The translations under genes and the position numbers were made by a program. Shown here piece after piece: positions 41,001 to 53,306 of a DNA stretch of 64,000 nucleotides; position 1 is the first letter of the stretch, and every line of letters begins with the position of its first letter. The notes under the pieces were generated by a model. It did not search any database. It worked only from the letters and a program-made list of their open reading frames with translations, and had not been told where the DNA came from. The DNA is from Hoplostethus atlanticus. Its lineage: Eukaryota; Chordata; Actinopteri; Trachichthyiformes; Trachichthyidae. Where the stretch lies: positions 2,541,501 through 2,605,500 of the forward strand of contig JAXDDX010000038.1 of the NCBI GenBank assembly GCA_034670405.1, read 5' to 3'.

Positions 41001-42773
41001 GGAGCTGGATGGAGGGAGGATGAAGAAGGGATGGAAAGCGTTTTAGTTGGAGGGGGTGGAGACAGGGACGGGGCAGGGAGGGGAGCGGGGCATGTGATGG
41101 GTAGCCTTACAAGGACGACCTGAGATTCCTCAAGGGTGAACGCTCCTCTGTAGTAATTCAACGTGATTCCCCAAATCCAGGCGTATTTTTTTTTGCTCTC
41201 TCTCACACTCACATCCTATTACACCCACTTCACCTCATCTCCCTGGAAGGAAAATGACTAAGATTCAGATTTGATAATATCAGTCATCCTCTGTACTCCC
41301 CCCCCAACCCCCACCTCCCCTCTATGTTTACAGTGCTTCCCCCCCTATTTTTTCGGCAGACATTAAATAAAGCAATGAGGTGGTTGATGGAGGAGAGCAA
41401 GCTTTGTCTGCCTACTGTAAACTTCCATGTGACAATTTGAGAGCCAATAAAAGATGAGATTGTAAAAGATAGTGACAGGCACATTTTGAAATGCTTATTA
41501 AAGCAATATTTCACTTAGGGATTCCTTCACATTTTAGTGAACGTCGGCTATTTCCATGTGAGTTTGTGAACGCTCACTGAAATCTGACGTTCAAGGAACA
41601 ATCAAACCAACAATATGAGCTATGTACAGGTATTAAGGTCATGTGGTGTGAAAATGGTGATGGGAACAGAAAAATAACATGATCAAGGTCCATGTCACTG
41701 TAATTCTGACATGTATTCAGAGACTGTTGTTTTTAGCTGGGGTCAGAACGTATTATGCAAGTGAACACTTTAAATAAAAAGCAGTAGATGCAGATTTAGA
41801 TAAAGGGTCTGAATGCCTGTGGTCTCTAAGGAGTCCTGGGGCTGCTGATGTCAAGTTGACCGTCCATGAGCATGCCGGCTAAACCCTGAAAATCTTCTGT
41901 AAAACCAAAATCTCACCTTAAGGCTTTGAATTTTTTCAGTCTCAAATAGATTTAGTCATACCAGTGCTATACTTGGTTTCAATCTTATTTTTGACACAGT
42001 ATTAGAAAAACATCACAATTCTCTCAATTGTATCTCTGCATAGTGTGTTGTATTTACCACAAACAGTGCTGTCGTTATTGTAACCATTTTTAAAGACTTG
42101 CCTACTATTTTGGTATTTGTCTGGAATAAGACATGATTCGCCTTGGGACTTCATCATCAGTTGACTCATCCAGGCCCAGACTTGGTTTGTCTTTTCATTC
42201 TAGGTGGTCTCACCTACAGCTCTGCTTCAGACTATAAACTGATGTGTATGAGAGAGAGAGAGCGGGAGAAAGAAAGAGAGAGGGACAGACTGAGGACCAG
42301 AAGAGTCTTGGGTGGAAAAGATGGCAGAACATTATGGTTTTACTGTACATATCCAGCTGAAAGATTTAACCACAGTTTCTCTACAGATTCCCCCCCATTA
42401 CTCCTTCTCCCCACCCCACCTTTCCCTAGCACTGCACCACACATTTACAGGATATTGAGGCCCTTTTTCAGCCCACAGTCGCCTCTTTTTCAGCAAACAT
42501 GAGCACACAGTGAATTGCCCTTCCTACCAATCTGAATCTCTTGTGAAAACAATCACATGCAGATGCAAAGCTAGCCAGCGATTAGGAGTGTCTGCCAAAC
42601 ACCCACATACCATACGCCTGTGTCACTCAGCCAAGGAAAAAACAGAAACACATTTAAACATGCACACACAATCTTAGTGAGCAAACAAATGGACACAAAT
42701 AAATATACTGACAGACACACACAACAACATTTATATACAGAGACATAATATTGCCCTATAATATTGCTTATAC
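41001..42773. other. No gene seen
   Basis: Non-coding DNA with a GA-rich stretch at 42250-42290. Open frames carry no domain signature. Confidence 0.55.
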
Positions 42774-42895
42774 TGTGGCACCCCAGGGGAAAAGCCAGGG
42801 GTCACAAGCCCATTCTGAGGGCAGATGCATGGCACAGATCACACCGTACGCAGGACTGAGAACAAAACACGGCTTTTAATTGCAACTTTTACTTA
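42774..42895. repeat. Dispersed repeat, copy B
   Basis: Second copy of the TGTGGCACCC-starting repeat in the same orientation as copy A. Its 54-bp core (42790-42843) is identical to 16794-16847, and it likewise reaches a CTTTTAATT-containing tail. Confidence 0.75.
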
Positions 42896-45800
42896 TCATT
42901 AACCTAGAGCTCAGCCCGTGAGGGTTCAGGGCTTAGGCCTTTAGGAGAAACACTTTAGATGCAGGTGATGATGATACATAATTGAGATCTTCCCTGTTTC
43001 TTAAGAGATGAAGAAAAGCAAGCAAGAAAAGCGATGTTTCCTCTGTCAGTCTGTGCAGCAGGGTGGTGTCGTGAGTAGGGATCTTGTCCTTCAAACACAG
43101 GGCCAGGTTCAAGCTGCCATGACAGCAAGCATATTACTTAAGTGTTAAGAGCAATAACTGAATCCCTAGCATGCTGTTCAATAGCTGACTTGACCTCTGA
43201 CCTCCCTTTGGAGGAGGGCAAGAGAAAAGAGGATTTCCCTACTAGGATCAAAAAAATATGTCATTCTTTTAACACAATGAATGTAAACAGTATGTGTGTC
43301 CACTGCTAACCAGCCATTGTTGCAAACCAAAGTAAAACTTAATCATTGAGTGCCACAACGTCTTAGCACTGTGTCATGCTGCACTTATATTGCACATTTA
43401 CTGTAGTGTCTGCTGTGTGGTCAGTGAGTCTGGCAGTGAGGGGGTCTGCGTCCGGCACAGCATCAAAGAGCCCAGCAGAGCCTCCGGTGGATACACATCA
43501 AGACCTGGGGCCCGGCCCAGTCCGGCCCAGCCCTGGCCAGGCCTGGCCCCAGCCCCACCGACATGTCAATGGAGAGAGGAGGTCAAACTAAAGCTACCAC
43601 AAACAAACACACTCATATGACCGTTCGACCCTCCACGTAAGTATTTAGTATTTTAACATTAGTAATTTGGTATTTACTGTACATAATACATGTACGTTTC
43701 CATTTGAGCAGAAATAACTTTCATTTAATCATCTTTATTGTCCCAAGGGTTCAAAAATGAATTTCAAGCACCCAAGCAATAAATATATTGAGAATGTAAT
43801 TGGGATACATCTACGCTCTAATTTACGCTCAGCCGCTGTTAGGTTTGCCCTTGAAGGAGCCAGAGTCTGCGGACACATTCATATAGCTGACCTTATTAGA
43901 GTCACAGACAGGAAGATGGCCAGCTGGAGTCCCATCAAAGTGAGACAGTGCAGATTAAAATGTCACGATGCCTCACCGCGTCACCCCTGACTCACACGAG
44001 CTCACTGTAAGAAGCAAGGATGGTATGATAGAACGTGAAGACGAGTGGAAACAAGAACAGTGTGAGCGAGGGAATTCATTGTTACCTCCGAACGCCCTTT
44101 AACGCAACAGGAAGGATAAAAGCGCTATGACTCAGATGAATAAAGAGAAGTGGAGTGGACATGATACTGAGGACGAGAGAAGAAAATTAACTGTCAAACA
44201 CTGCACCGACAAGGTTAGGCCCGATGAAAGAGGCCTGGTAACATCTTTGTGAAGCCATTGTGGTGGTGACCTTGAGCTAGGGTTTGAGAGAGGCAAACGC
44301 TAAGCCAGGGGCATAGGGGAGAGAGAGAGCGAGAGAGAGAGAGAGAAGAAAGACAAAATAATAAGATCTGGAGCAGCTGTTTGATCAGAGTGAAGCCAAT
44401 TAGGATATAGCATCATTAATGAAAGGAACTAAATTTACCTTGTGCCGGCGTACAGAGGGGAAGCAGGGGGCAGAGAGAAGTGGTTCTCTAAATGCCACCT
44501 CTGTGAAGTGTATTTGTATAAGCTCACGGTGGCCTGCCTCGGGTGGGCTGACAGCTTGATCTACCCTCTCATTACTGTACCTAGGAACTCTGGACTTCCA
44601 CAGTGGCTGTAATCATGTGTTACCGTATGCCTGGCCTTGGCTGGCCAATCACCTTCTAATTGGTGCTTGTTGCTAATTGTATACATTTCATGATGTTGTA
44701 TGCCCACTGTGTATCTACTGTTTTTCAAATTTGTCTAATGGGCTGCGAAATTAGCTTCATCTGAGCACACAATATGGTTACGGACCTCTCGGTCTCCCTA
44801 AAGGCTGGGCTTGGGAAACGCATCATCACCCTACATGGTCAAATGAAGAAAAACATCTCAGTTGAAATGTAGCATATGTGATCAGCATGTATAGGTATAG
44901 GTTACAACGAGAAAGACCTAAATTTAACAAAAACAGAGACACGTTCATTAGAAAAGATGTGTCTCCATCCGATTGTACAGTACAGGTGTGCACACAGACG
45001 TCTGCATGACTACGCACATACCTGTGCACCTGCAGTCCACATAGGGTTTGACATATAAGGCTTGATTGAACCACAAAGGAACGGTGTGATGGATAGAAGA
45101 TGAGATGTGCACTGACCTGTCACTTCAACCCCCCCCCCCCCCCCACCCCCCACGCTCCCTGCCCTGTCATATACCTGCAACCTCCCCGGTCTGTTGTCCC
45201 TGGACAGCCTCTGACACCGATGGACCCGACTTTCAGCCCAGCCCTCCTGTTCCTCATCCACACAGCCTGTCAGAGCCCGCCCCCCACCCCCCCCACCCCC
45301 CTTTCCCAAACCTGTCTGTTCACTATCAGCTACACTTCAGTCCTCTAGCACATTGACAGCAGACTTCTTCCTCCTGTACTCTACTTGCATGCATAAACTT
45401 CAGACTGCCTTATGGCCACTGCCTAGTACACTGGGCACAAGTATTTAAAATGACATATTTTTACTACTCACTGCTATCATTTTTTTTTTAAATCAGAGCC
45501 TTAGTGAGCAGTGCACCCTGTGGCAAATAGAGTGCCATTTGAATCACCGCCAAGATAACATTTGAAGCCTGCCAGAGACAATGTGCTGAATAAGAGACAG
45601 AACCCTGCAGCCCAGTAATCCAACCTGATACAGGCTCACAGACAACGTTGATGCATCCATCATCACAGACAGGACAACAACTTTCTCTCTCGCCTTGCCT
45701 CCTCCCATCTTACTGAATGACTATGGACACAGAGAATCTGTATTGCTCGCCATTAACGTCACCCCTTTCCTTTGATGGGTGTGTCTTGAAGTTGGAGTGT

Positions 45801-46897
45801 CGCACTATAGGAGACTCGCTCAAAGGGAGCCTTACTTCAGAGGACTTTTGATGAATCAATAGCTAATTACTTAAGTAAGCGATCTGGGCAGGTTACATGG
45901 GGTCAGTAAGTTCGTAGAGAGGAGAAATGTCACTCAGGTAATGATCGGACGGAGGATAGGATGGAAAATACTCAACAATTATTCTGTTCCAAAACAATTA
46001 CATCAGTCGCTGCTTGAACTGAAGTGGAAATAAGAGTCTAAAATGTGAGGATGGATTTTGCTCATCAGAATGACAATGCATGAATAGAGAAATCCCAAGT
46101 CCAGAGAGCCGGAAGCTGCAGCAGGATCTCACTGTCTGAGGGCCGAGGTTTTGGGGAATCAGGTGCTGTGCTACACAGAGAGTAATAGGGAGTACTTTTC
46201 AATAAGGATGTAGGCAATTTTACCAGAGGTGGCCAGCATCATGAAGAGATGATTTAGGCAAAAAAAACATTTTCCTCAAAATATGACTTAGGCCATTAGT
46301 TTAAGAAGGTGACGATATGTTACTTTGCACATCCCTCTACGACACACACATACATGTGGTATCATTCTGTATTTCATCAGAGGGCTCAGAGTGCAGGGGC
46401 AACCGGGAATAGATCAGCGTCCTTCGACGGGGGTGGACATCGGTGTCAGGTGTTACACCGGTCTCATCAGGTGTCCGTCTTCACCTCTCCTTCTCTGCCA
46501 ACAATTGATAATTTCTTCTCTGCTTCCTACTAAGCTCCAAAATTACAATCCTTGCTGTCAAGAGGGGGAAGAGGATATTCGGAGGTGGTGGGGGGGTGAG
46601 GGTGGTGGGGGGTGGGCAGAGAGACAGACAAATTGAAATAGAGCATGGGCTGCTGAATGACAGCAGGAAGAGATGAGGAATGGCGTATGGTAATTTGGGC
46701 TTATGCGCCTGAGATATCCCCAGAGAGCCATTTAATAATGCTGAGGCACTGTGGACGTCAGGTGGGCCAAATCATCACTGTCCTAATGAACAGAATATGG
46801 TAATGGACGGCTCAGCTGCTGGAGGAGAAATTAAACAACATAAACAAGAACTTTAGTCCTTTTGGTGAGTTTATGGGAGAGATGGACAGGCAAGGAG

Positions 46898-46938
46898 CGA
46901 GAGAGAGAGAGAGAGAGAGTGAGAGAAAGAGAGAGAGT
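46898..46938. repeat. (GA)n tract
   Basis: Purine GA repeats with small interruptions. Confidence 0.85.
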
Positions 46939-47366
46939 AAATACAAGAATGACTGCAGCCTAGCGATGAAAATATTTTTTGGCTAAATTATATACAGCTA
47001 ACATGCAACCAATGCTTCTATGACCTTCATGCAATACTTAGGTCCTGAAAAAACACAGAGTTAAACACAAGACTGCTCTGAATGTTCTGCTCTGGTGTTA
47101 AAGTCACTGAAATATGAGGTGAAAGAATAACCAGAACCACTGGGACGTACCCAAAGGGTCCGATCAATAGGCTGAATAACTGCTTAGACTGGCACTACTC
47201 TGGGTGCTGAAGTGAAAGACTTACAGGACACATAGAAGTTGCAACGCCCCTCCACAGTCACCCACTCAGAGAGATAATAGATAAAACATGGGGTCAAAGC
47301 ATCGGGGAATCTGCTGTGTACAGCACAGGCAAGCTTTACAGTAATCCCCACCCCCTATCATTTTTT

Positions 47367-47368
<2 letters not shown>

Positions 47369-47433
<65 letters not shown>
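47369..47433. repeat. Composite (CT)n-(CA)n microsatellite
   Basis: About 17 CT units join about 15 CA units at 47402. Confidence 0.95.
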
Positions 47434-47434
<1 letters not shown>

Positions 47435-47668
47435 CATGACATAGAATGAGATGTGAAAGTGTACATGCACCTAAACAGAACCCATACACCTCAACAATGG
47501 TCCCGAGCAACGTGCGCATGCAAGTGTAATGATAGAAATAAAGATGGACGTGATACAGATCATACCGTATGTTGATATGACTGAAAAGGGAAAAGTGAGA
47601 TTGAGCTCATTCCTAGCATATTTCATTGCTATAGCAACAGCCGTTGTACTTGCAGAGGGAAGTGGGTG

Positions 47669-47713
47669 GCAGAAAGAGAGAGAGGGAGAGAAGGCGAGAG
47701 AGGGAAAGAGAGA

Positions 47714-47744
<31 letters not shown>
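47669..47744. repeat. (GA)n tract
   Basis: GA-rich purine run of about 76 bp with GGGA interruptions, the last 26 bp pure GA. Confidence 0.9.
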
Positions 47745-48029
47745 TCGCTGGCTTGCTCCACTCTCTTGGCTGAGTTCTACCAATCCAGCACTCTGCCAAC
47801 TGAAGACCCTGGGGCTTTCAGCAGGCAAGGTCACCGAAGAGGAAAAATGAACAACTCCTAAAGTGTTTCTGCATCCTCCACATCTGAGAGGAGGTGAGTA
47901 GTTCTGGACCCCACAGACAGAGGGCGCCACCGCAATACTCTGCATGTGAACCATCATCCTCCACAAGGCCCACTACTATCAGAGGATGATAGTAGACATA
48001 CGTTTTTGAATCAGCATGAGACTTGCTCC

Positions 48030-48495
48030 CACAATAACTACTTTTAAGTCCAGACTAAAAGCGTTTCTGTTCACCACCGCTTTCTGCTGAACTCTAAACT
48101 TGCACTACAACTTTTATTCCTTTTGCACTGTGACTTTTTCTTTCTTTCTTTTTTTTAAATGTCTTTATAAATGTCATGGAAAATTGCCTATGAAGCACTC
48201 AGAACTCTTTGAAATGACACACAAAACCTTAAAAGGCCTGACTAGCAGGTTATGCTATTATTCACAGCACACTTGTTACATGTCTGTCACAGGGGACAGC
48301 ATAGTATCAATACAACAGTCACAAAATAACTAATAGATGATAAATGATAAATAGCACTCTTCGCTAAAATGTACTTTTCACAATAATTCACAATAAATGT
48401 CCTTGTTTTAAATGTCTTTTAATGCCTCATGTAAAGCACTTTGAACTGCCTTCTGTATGAAAGGTGCTATACAAATAAACTTGCCTTGCCTTATT
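48030..48495 (+). mobile_element. Probable LINE 3' remnant
   Basis: 'aagtccagactaaaagcgttt' near 48050 and 'gtaaagcactttgaactgcc...gtgctatacaaataaacttg' at about 48432-48482, ending in TTGCCTTGCCTT, match the 3' end of a LINE family widespread in fish, as I remember it. About 250 bp of unrelated AT-rich sequence separates the two parts. No coding remnant is visible. Confidence 0.55.
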
Positions 48496-50810
48496 TGGGG
48501 AAAGTTGTGTTTAATGGTATGACTGCAGGTCAAAGACCAAAATGACAATGGGATGGCATTCATCCTTGTCTGAAAACATATTTCATTTGATATATTTGGG
48601 GAAAACAATGTTACCTAATATACATTTCTCAATATTTCCAGATGAAAGCAAGTGTAAATGTTTTCTTATTTCCTAGGCAAGGGTCTTGAGATAGTTTATA
48701 ATCTCAACAACGTTCCATAATGAGTTGAAGTTTCAAATGGTTGGTATTTCAGTAACGTCAATAAAGCTCAGCACTTAAATGTGGTTAGGCAGACGCTCAA
48801 TTCAAATGAAATTACAATTCAAGTGTAGACACAGGGATACATGTAGAAGCATAGGTCTGTGAAGGACAACCTTGAATCATAGACACAAACACACACACAC
48901 CAAAAACAACGGAGGGGGAAAGACTAAGAGAGAGAGAGAGACGGAGAAGCCTGAATGTGAGTCTGAATGTGAATTAGGTTTCAGGTGATTAAAGGATTTT
49001 TTTATTTTTTTATCAAACTCCTCTTGCTTCATAGACCCCCATTCCCTTCCACAAGGCAAGAGCATTGAGCAAGGCTCCTGGGATGACCCCCCCATCACCA
49101 CCACCCCCCCCATCCCAATCCTCACATGTCCCTTGTGAAGAGTTTTGACATTGCTGTAAAGGATTTGATGCGTTGAGTAAAGCTGGCTGGTTCTGGCTGT
49201 TGGAATCAGTGACAGCTGCTATTTTTAGGACGTGAAAATGTATCTCTAACACGTAAACCATGAACGAATGTGCTGTGTAGCATACACACACACACACACA
49301 CACACAGATCCTGATTGGCAGTAATAGACAAGAGGAACTGGGCAGAGTGAGGGGAACGCTGGGAGCAACCAAGTGTGACGAATACAAAAAAACAAATTCA
49401 GGTCTTAAGCCTTCCCTTATACATGTTAAGTATAGCACACACGCACCGTTTCACACGCACACACACACATATGCATGTTAAGTACAAGCCCACACACACT
49501 TACATGGTATACACACACACACACAAAGATGGGTTGTATTTCCACACACTTGAAATATGTATTTTAATTTGCTATTTAATTTCTTATTTGTTTAAATATA
49601 TTTTTATTTAGCATGAGTATGAAAAGAAATCCCCATTTAATGAACAACATAATACCCAGGATAGTATTTTGGATTTGAAGAACAGGAGGTTTTTACAGGA
49701 GGAAAGAAAAGCCCAAAGATTTTTTTAAAAAGCCAAAAGGTTTCCACCTTCCTCGTCTAGTGACACCGAGGTTGGGTTGGTGCTGTGATACTGTGATCAG
49801 CCTGTTATAAAAACAACTGATACACTGATATGATAAAAGTATAAGTATAAGCCAAGTTATGGACCAGTAAGAATGGAAAAGCAGACTTTTCTTTTAGCCT
49901 CATGCTGGGGTATAATAGGGTGTTGATGCTTCAGGAGATGTTCAGGATGTTCAAATATATTGTATCCCAATACATACAGTATGTAATGAGAGACTTTTCT
50001 GTTTTTCTCATTGATTTTTCTTCACATTGGTATAAGGCAAAGGGCTATTCTTAGTTTATGATGATTGGAAGTTCAGTTTCTAAGATGTATTGTACTTTAA
50101 AAATACAAAATACAGGCATCATGCTGGCTCTGTGGGTCTAGGCTGGTGATACAGGTTTAAATGCAGTTCATCTTTGTCGCATGCCAGTCAATCTTCTGTC
50201 CCTCCCCACTGCATGCTGTACAATCTAAAACAGAAGTGCCTAAAAAGCAAATAAACGTAATGTAACTCTTTTGTTAATTTATTTCTAGTCACAAGTATTT
50301 TGCAAACTTTTTATATGAACTATTAGTAATTTGTCCATTTGTATATGCTCACACAGCTTCTCTCCTCCTCTCACTGCAGTTTAAAGAATTTCAGAGTTAG
50401 TGTACACAGTGGATCTGTCTTGTTCCATCACGTGACCAATTTCAGGTTTTTTTCTACCTCGTCCATATTCTCAATCTTTACCTACAGTCATTTATCAACC
50501 TACCACAGTGTGTATCGCTTGTTTCAGCTCTTTACACACACTCGCATGCAAACCTGCTGCATGATAAAAAGTTGACTGAGATAACTTTTGTAATTAAGTT
50601 GGGAAAAGGAAGAGGACAGAAGACAATAAACCTCTAGCCTATTGAGGAGTGATTAACTGTATCTGGTGTCGGTGTGTCTCCCAGAGCATCTCCCACCAGG
50701 GGAAATCAGCAGAGGGCAGAGACCATGGAGGACCAGGGGAGGAGTCACGGCTAACAAGCAGAAAATCCTGTCATTAATAAAATATGCTGATCGAATTAGA
50801 ATATCTAGAT

Positions 50811-50818
50811 CACACACA

Positions 50819-50864
<46 letters not shown>
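50811..50864. repeat. (CA)n microsatellite
   Basis: A 54-bp CA tract with a CG near its start. Confidence 0.96.
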
Positions 50865-50866
<2 letters not shown>

Positions 50867-50979
50867 GAACTTAGATGTCTTATCTCCTCCTCCATTAACC
50901 ACCTCTTTAGGGCAATTTGGCAATAGCCTTGAGAAAAAATACAAAGCTGGGGCTAGCACGCAAGGACATTTCCCATTGT

Positions 50980-50981
<2 letters not shown>

Positions 50982-51047
<66 letters not shown>
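50982..51047. repeat. (CA)33 microsatellite
   Basis: A 66-bp uninterrupted CA tract, 118 bp from the previous one. Confidence 0.97.
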
Positions 51048-51048
<1 letters not shown>

Positions 51049-51111
51049 TCCCTCAAGAAAGAGAATGTCAACATTATTTAAGCCAAATTTAAGCTCCTTC
51101 CTCTGCTTGTC

Positions 51112-51290
51112 TTGGCAGGATGGCTTAGTGGTCAGAGGATGGTTAGAGAGTCTGTCATTTGTCGTCAAAGAGACTGTCCCATAAGGAGAAGGTCACAGGT
51201 TCAATCCCGGACAACAGTCATGTGTACTGTCAAAGAGTCCTTGAGCTTACTCACTGCTCATGTGGGGCTGGTGGGTGGGGTATGTGAGGG
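51112..51290 (+). mobile_element. Probable tRNA-derived SINE
   Basis: 'aggatggcttagtggtcaga' resembles a Pol III A box (GGCTTAGTGG) and GGTTCAATCC, about 75 nt later, a B box. They are followed by 'gtccttgagc' and 'ctcactgctcatgtggg', wording common in fish tRNA-derived SINEs. It directly follows a CA microsatellite. The 3' end is not defined. Confidence 0.5.
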
Positions 51291-51437
51291 GATAGAGTGT
51301 GTGAGAAGTTGGTTGCTCATATGCACAGTTCCGTGTGCACATGCATTTTATGCCCTTTGAATGTTAGTTGTCAGCGGGTCGGGAGTGTGAGGGGTTGGGG
51401 GGGTTGGTTGGGTGTTAAGTGCACGAGCCTACATGTA

Positions 51438-51638
51438 CACTATATGGCCAAAAGTCAGTGGACACCTGACCATCTACCTATATGAGCTTGCTGGACATCC
51501 CATTCTAAAACCAGGGCATTAATATGGAGTTGGACCCCCCTTTGCGGCTATAACGGCCAAACCCTGAAAAACAGGGTGGCTGAAACACCTGAACTCAATA
51601 ATTAGTAGGGGTGTCCACTGACTTTTGGCCATATAGTG
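51438..51638. mobile_element. Non-autonomous Tc1-like element (MITE)
   Basis: The 201-bp element has perfect 29-bp terminal inverted repeats beginning CACTATATGGCCAAAAGT and is flanked by TA on both sides (51436-51437 and 51639-51640), the Tc1/mariner target site. The interior keeps 'gttggacccccctttgcgg', familiar from longer Tc1-like relatives, but has no transposase. It is an internal-deletion derivative needing transposase in trans. Confidence 0.93.
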
Positions 51639-51640
51639 TA

Positions 51641-52876
51641 TTTACACATTTTCGCTCTAGTTGGTAGCATGAGGGGTTGAGGTTATATCCCTGTTCTTGT
51701 TCATTAGAGAACTTTAATAAGGTTGATGTTTCTTTTAATCACATGGTGAATGTAAAATGTTTGCATACTAATAATTGAGGTGTTTTTAAGACATTTTGAA
51801 TGTTCAATATTTGTATTACTGATAGAGATGTTTTAATCACATTAATATTTGCATTAGTTTTTACCTTTGCTTCTTTTTTTATAACTGCTGTTGTATTAAT
51901 AAAGCCAACTTTTGATATATTTTGAATTATTTTTGTCATCACTGTGTAAAAACAACAGAGGGACAGTTTGTCCCTTCCACCCCGTCACAAGATCATTTTG
52001 TTTAAAAATGAAGGAAAAGGAGTGAAATGATTCGTAAATGAATGTTGAACAAAATATTTTATTATGTGGACTAATCAGATGAATACAACTTTTATTTGGA
52101 ATTGGACTTTTATTTGTACTTTTGGTCAAAACAATGAAGCCGTTGACATGCTGAATTATGATTTCAAGATTAAGAATCTGAAAATGAGAAAAAGTGATTG
52201 AATTACATATTTGGTATTGATTATTTTCAGAAAAAGAAAATTAGGAAATAGTAGGAAAATGATAGATTGTTTTCATATACTGTATTTTATGAATTACTGC
52301 ACAAGTGGTTAACATAATGTCCGTGACGGGGTGGAACGAAAATGGCTTCCATGTCTGAAAATAATGGATAATATCAATTAATAATTAGGATTTTATGCAA
52401 AACACCAAAGTCCAAATGGCACCCGTTTTAAGGAAAGACAAATTATTACAAACAAGTTATTATTAAACATTTGGTTTATTTGAAATGTTCATTATCAGTG
52501 TTTCATAATACTATAGAAACAGGATGTTTTGTAAACATATTACTGCACAAAAACACAAGCTTCCATCTTCAATACACAGTATAAAAATACATTTTAAAAT
52601 AGCACCTTTTCTCTGGCGGGTAAACATGCAGTCATACGATTAAACACAACTTTCCCCAAATAATAAAAACATATGTACAATACATTGACAGCATATTGTG
52701 CTTGACTCTTCATATGTAATAAAATGATACAAACAATAACCATAATAATAATAATAACTGTATTTGTGTAACACTTAGTTACAAAGTTCTGTACATATGT
52801 GGACAAGGGACAAAAGGGACATCATTTTGTGGCAAGATTAAACTGCCGAACACAACAGGGGGGAAGTTTGATGAAA
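51641..52876. other. No gene seen, 3' of col7a1
   Basis: Strongly AT-rich non-coding DNA downstream of col7a1. Nothing recognisable. Confidence 0.55.
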
Positions 52877-52990
52877 GGAAGCCAAGCCACTCTTCTTTTG
52901 TGTGCAAAAGGTAAACGGTACAAGCCTAAAAGCCCTTTCAGGCTAGGCTTTTTATACTTTCGCACACAAAAGAAGAGTGCTTTGGCTTCC
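52877..52990. repeat. 114-nt hairpin downstream of col7a1
   Basis: Arms 52877-52910 and 52957-52990 pair at 31 of 34 positions. The 46-nt loop contains a second small stem (aagcct 52922-52927 with aggctt 52945-52950). It lies just beyond the probable col7a1 cleavage site. Confidence 0.88.
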
Positions 52991-53032
52991 CTTTTTCAAG
53001 TATTCTTCTACATTTGACTCCAATAAGGAACA

Positions 53033-53038
53033 TTTATT
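53033..53038 (-). promoter_or_regulatory. col7a1: Probable col7a1 polyadenylation signal
   Basis: AATAAA on the minus strand about 245 nt after the predicted stop codon gives a short 3' UTR. Confidence 0.5.
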
Positions 53039-53280
53039 TTTCAAAAAGACTTTAATGGTTTGGATAAGTATAAAGCAAGGAGGCACTCTGGTATCCCCTC
53101 TCAACCTGGGGTAAAGTTTGGTTGGATTTAAACAAAAAAATAAATAAACAAAAACAAATCTTAACCGTTGGCATTAAGACAAAATAATGATCTATGAACA
53201 GGCTACTTTCAAAACCTTGACATCATTTATACAACATTCTTATGGCTGGAGAAGAAAGGGGTCGGGTTCGGCTTTCATCA

Positions 53281-53306
53281 TCAATCTCTCTTCATGGGAT
53301 GAGCAT
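53281..53306 (-). CDS. col7a1: col7a1 terminal coding exon (predicted)
   Basis: After the acceptor TTATGTAG the frame reads (G)AT GCT CAT... giving DAHPMKRD then TGA. The phase fits the preceding Kunitz exon exactly. Human COL7A1 also ends with a short tail after the Kunitz domain, though its sequence differs, so this exon is inferred. Confidence 0.55.

Larger units (their letters stand above)
42896..48029. other. No gene seen
   Basis: Non-coding DNA with microsatellites, a C16 run at 45129-45144 and GC-rich sequence at 43490-43560. Two stretches (44510-44780 and 46690-46870) are low in simple sequence and rich in TAAT-type motifs; see findings. Confidence 0.5.
48496..51109. other. No gene seen
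   Basis: Non-coding AT-rich DNA with short CA tracts near 48890, 49285-49305, 49455-49520 and the long one at 50811-50864. Confidence 0.55.

Noticed and set aside
40786..41046. 86-codon plus-strand frame in the CpG-rich block
   Set aside because: No homology recognised. It is more simply explained by GC-rich promoter or exon sequence on the opposite strand.
43376..43620. GC-rich frames around 43.4-43.6 kb
   Set aside because: Two frames are open only because of GCC/CCC-rich sequence. No domain and no clear splice sites.
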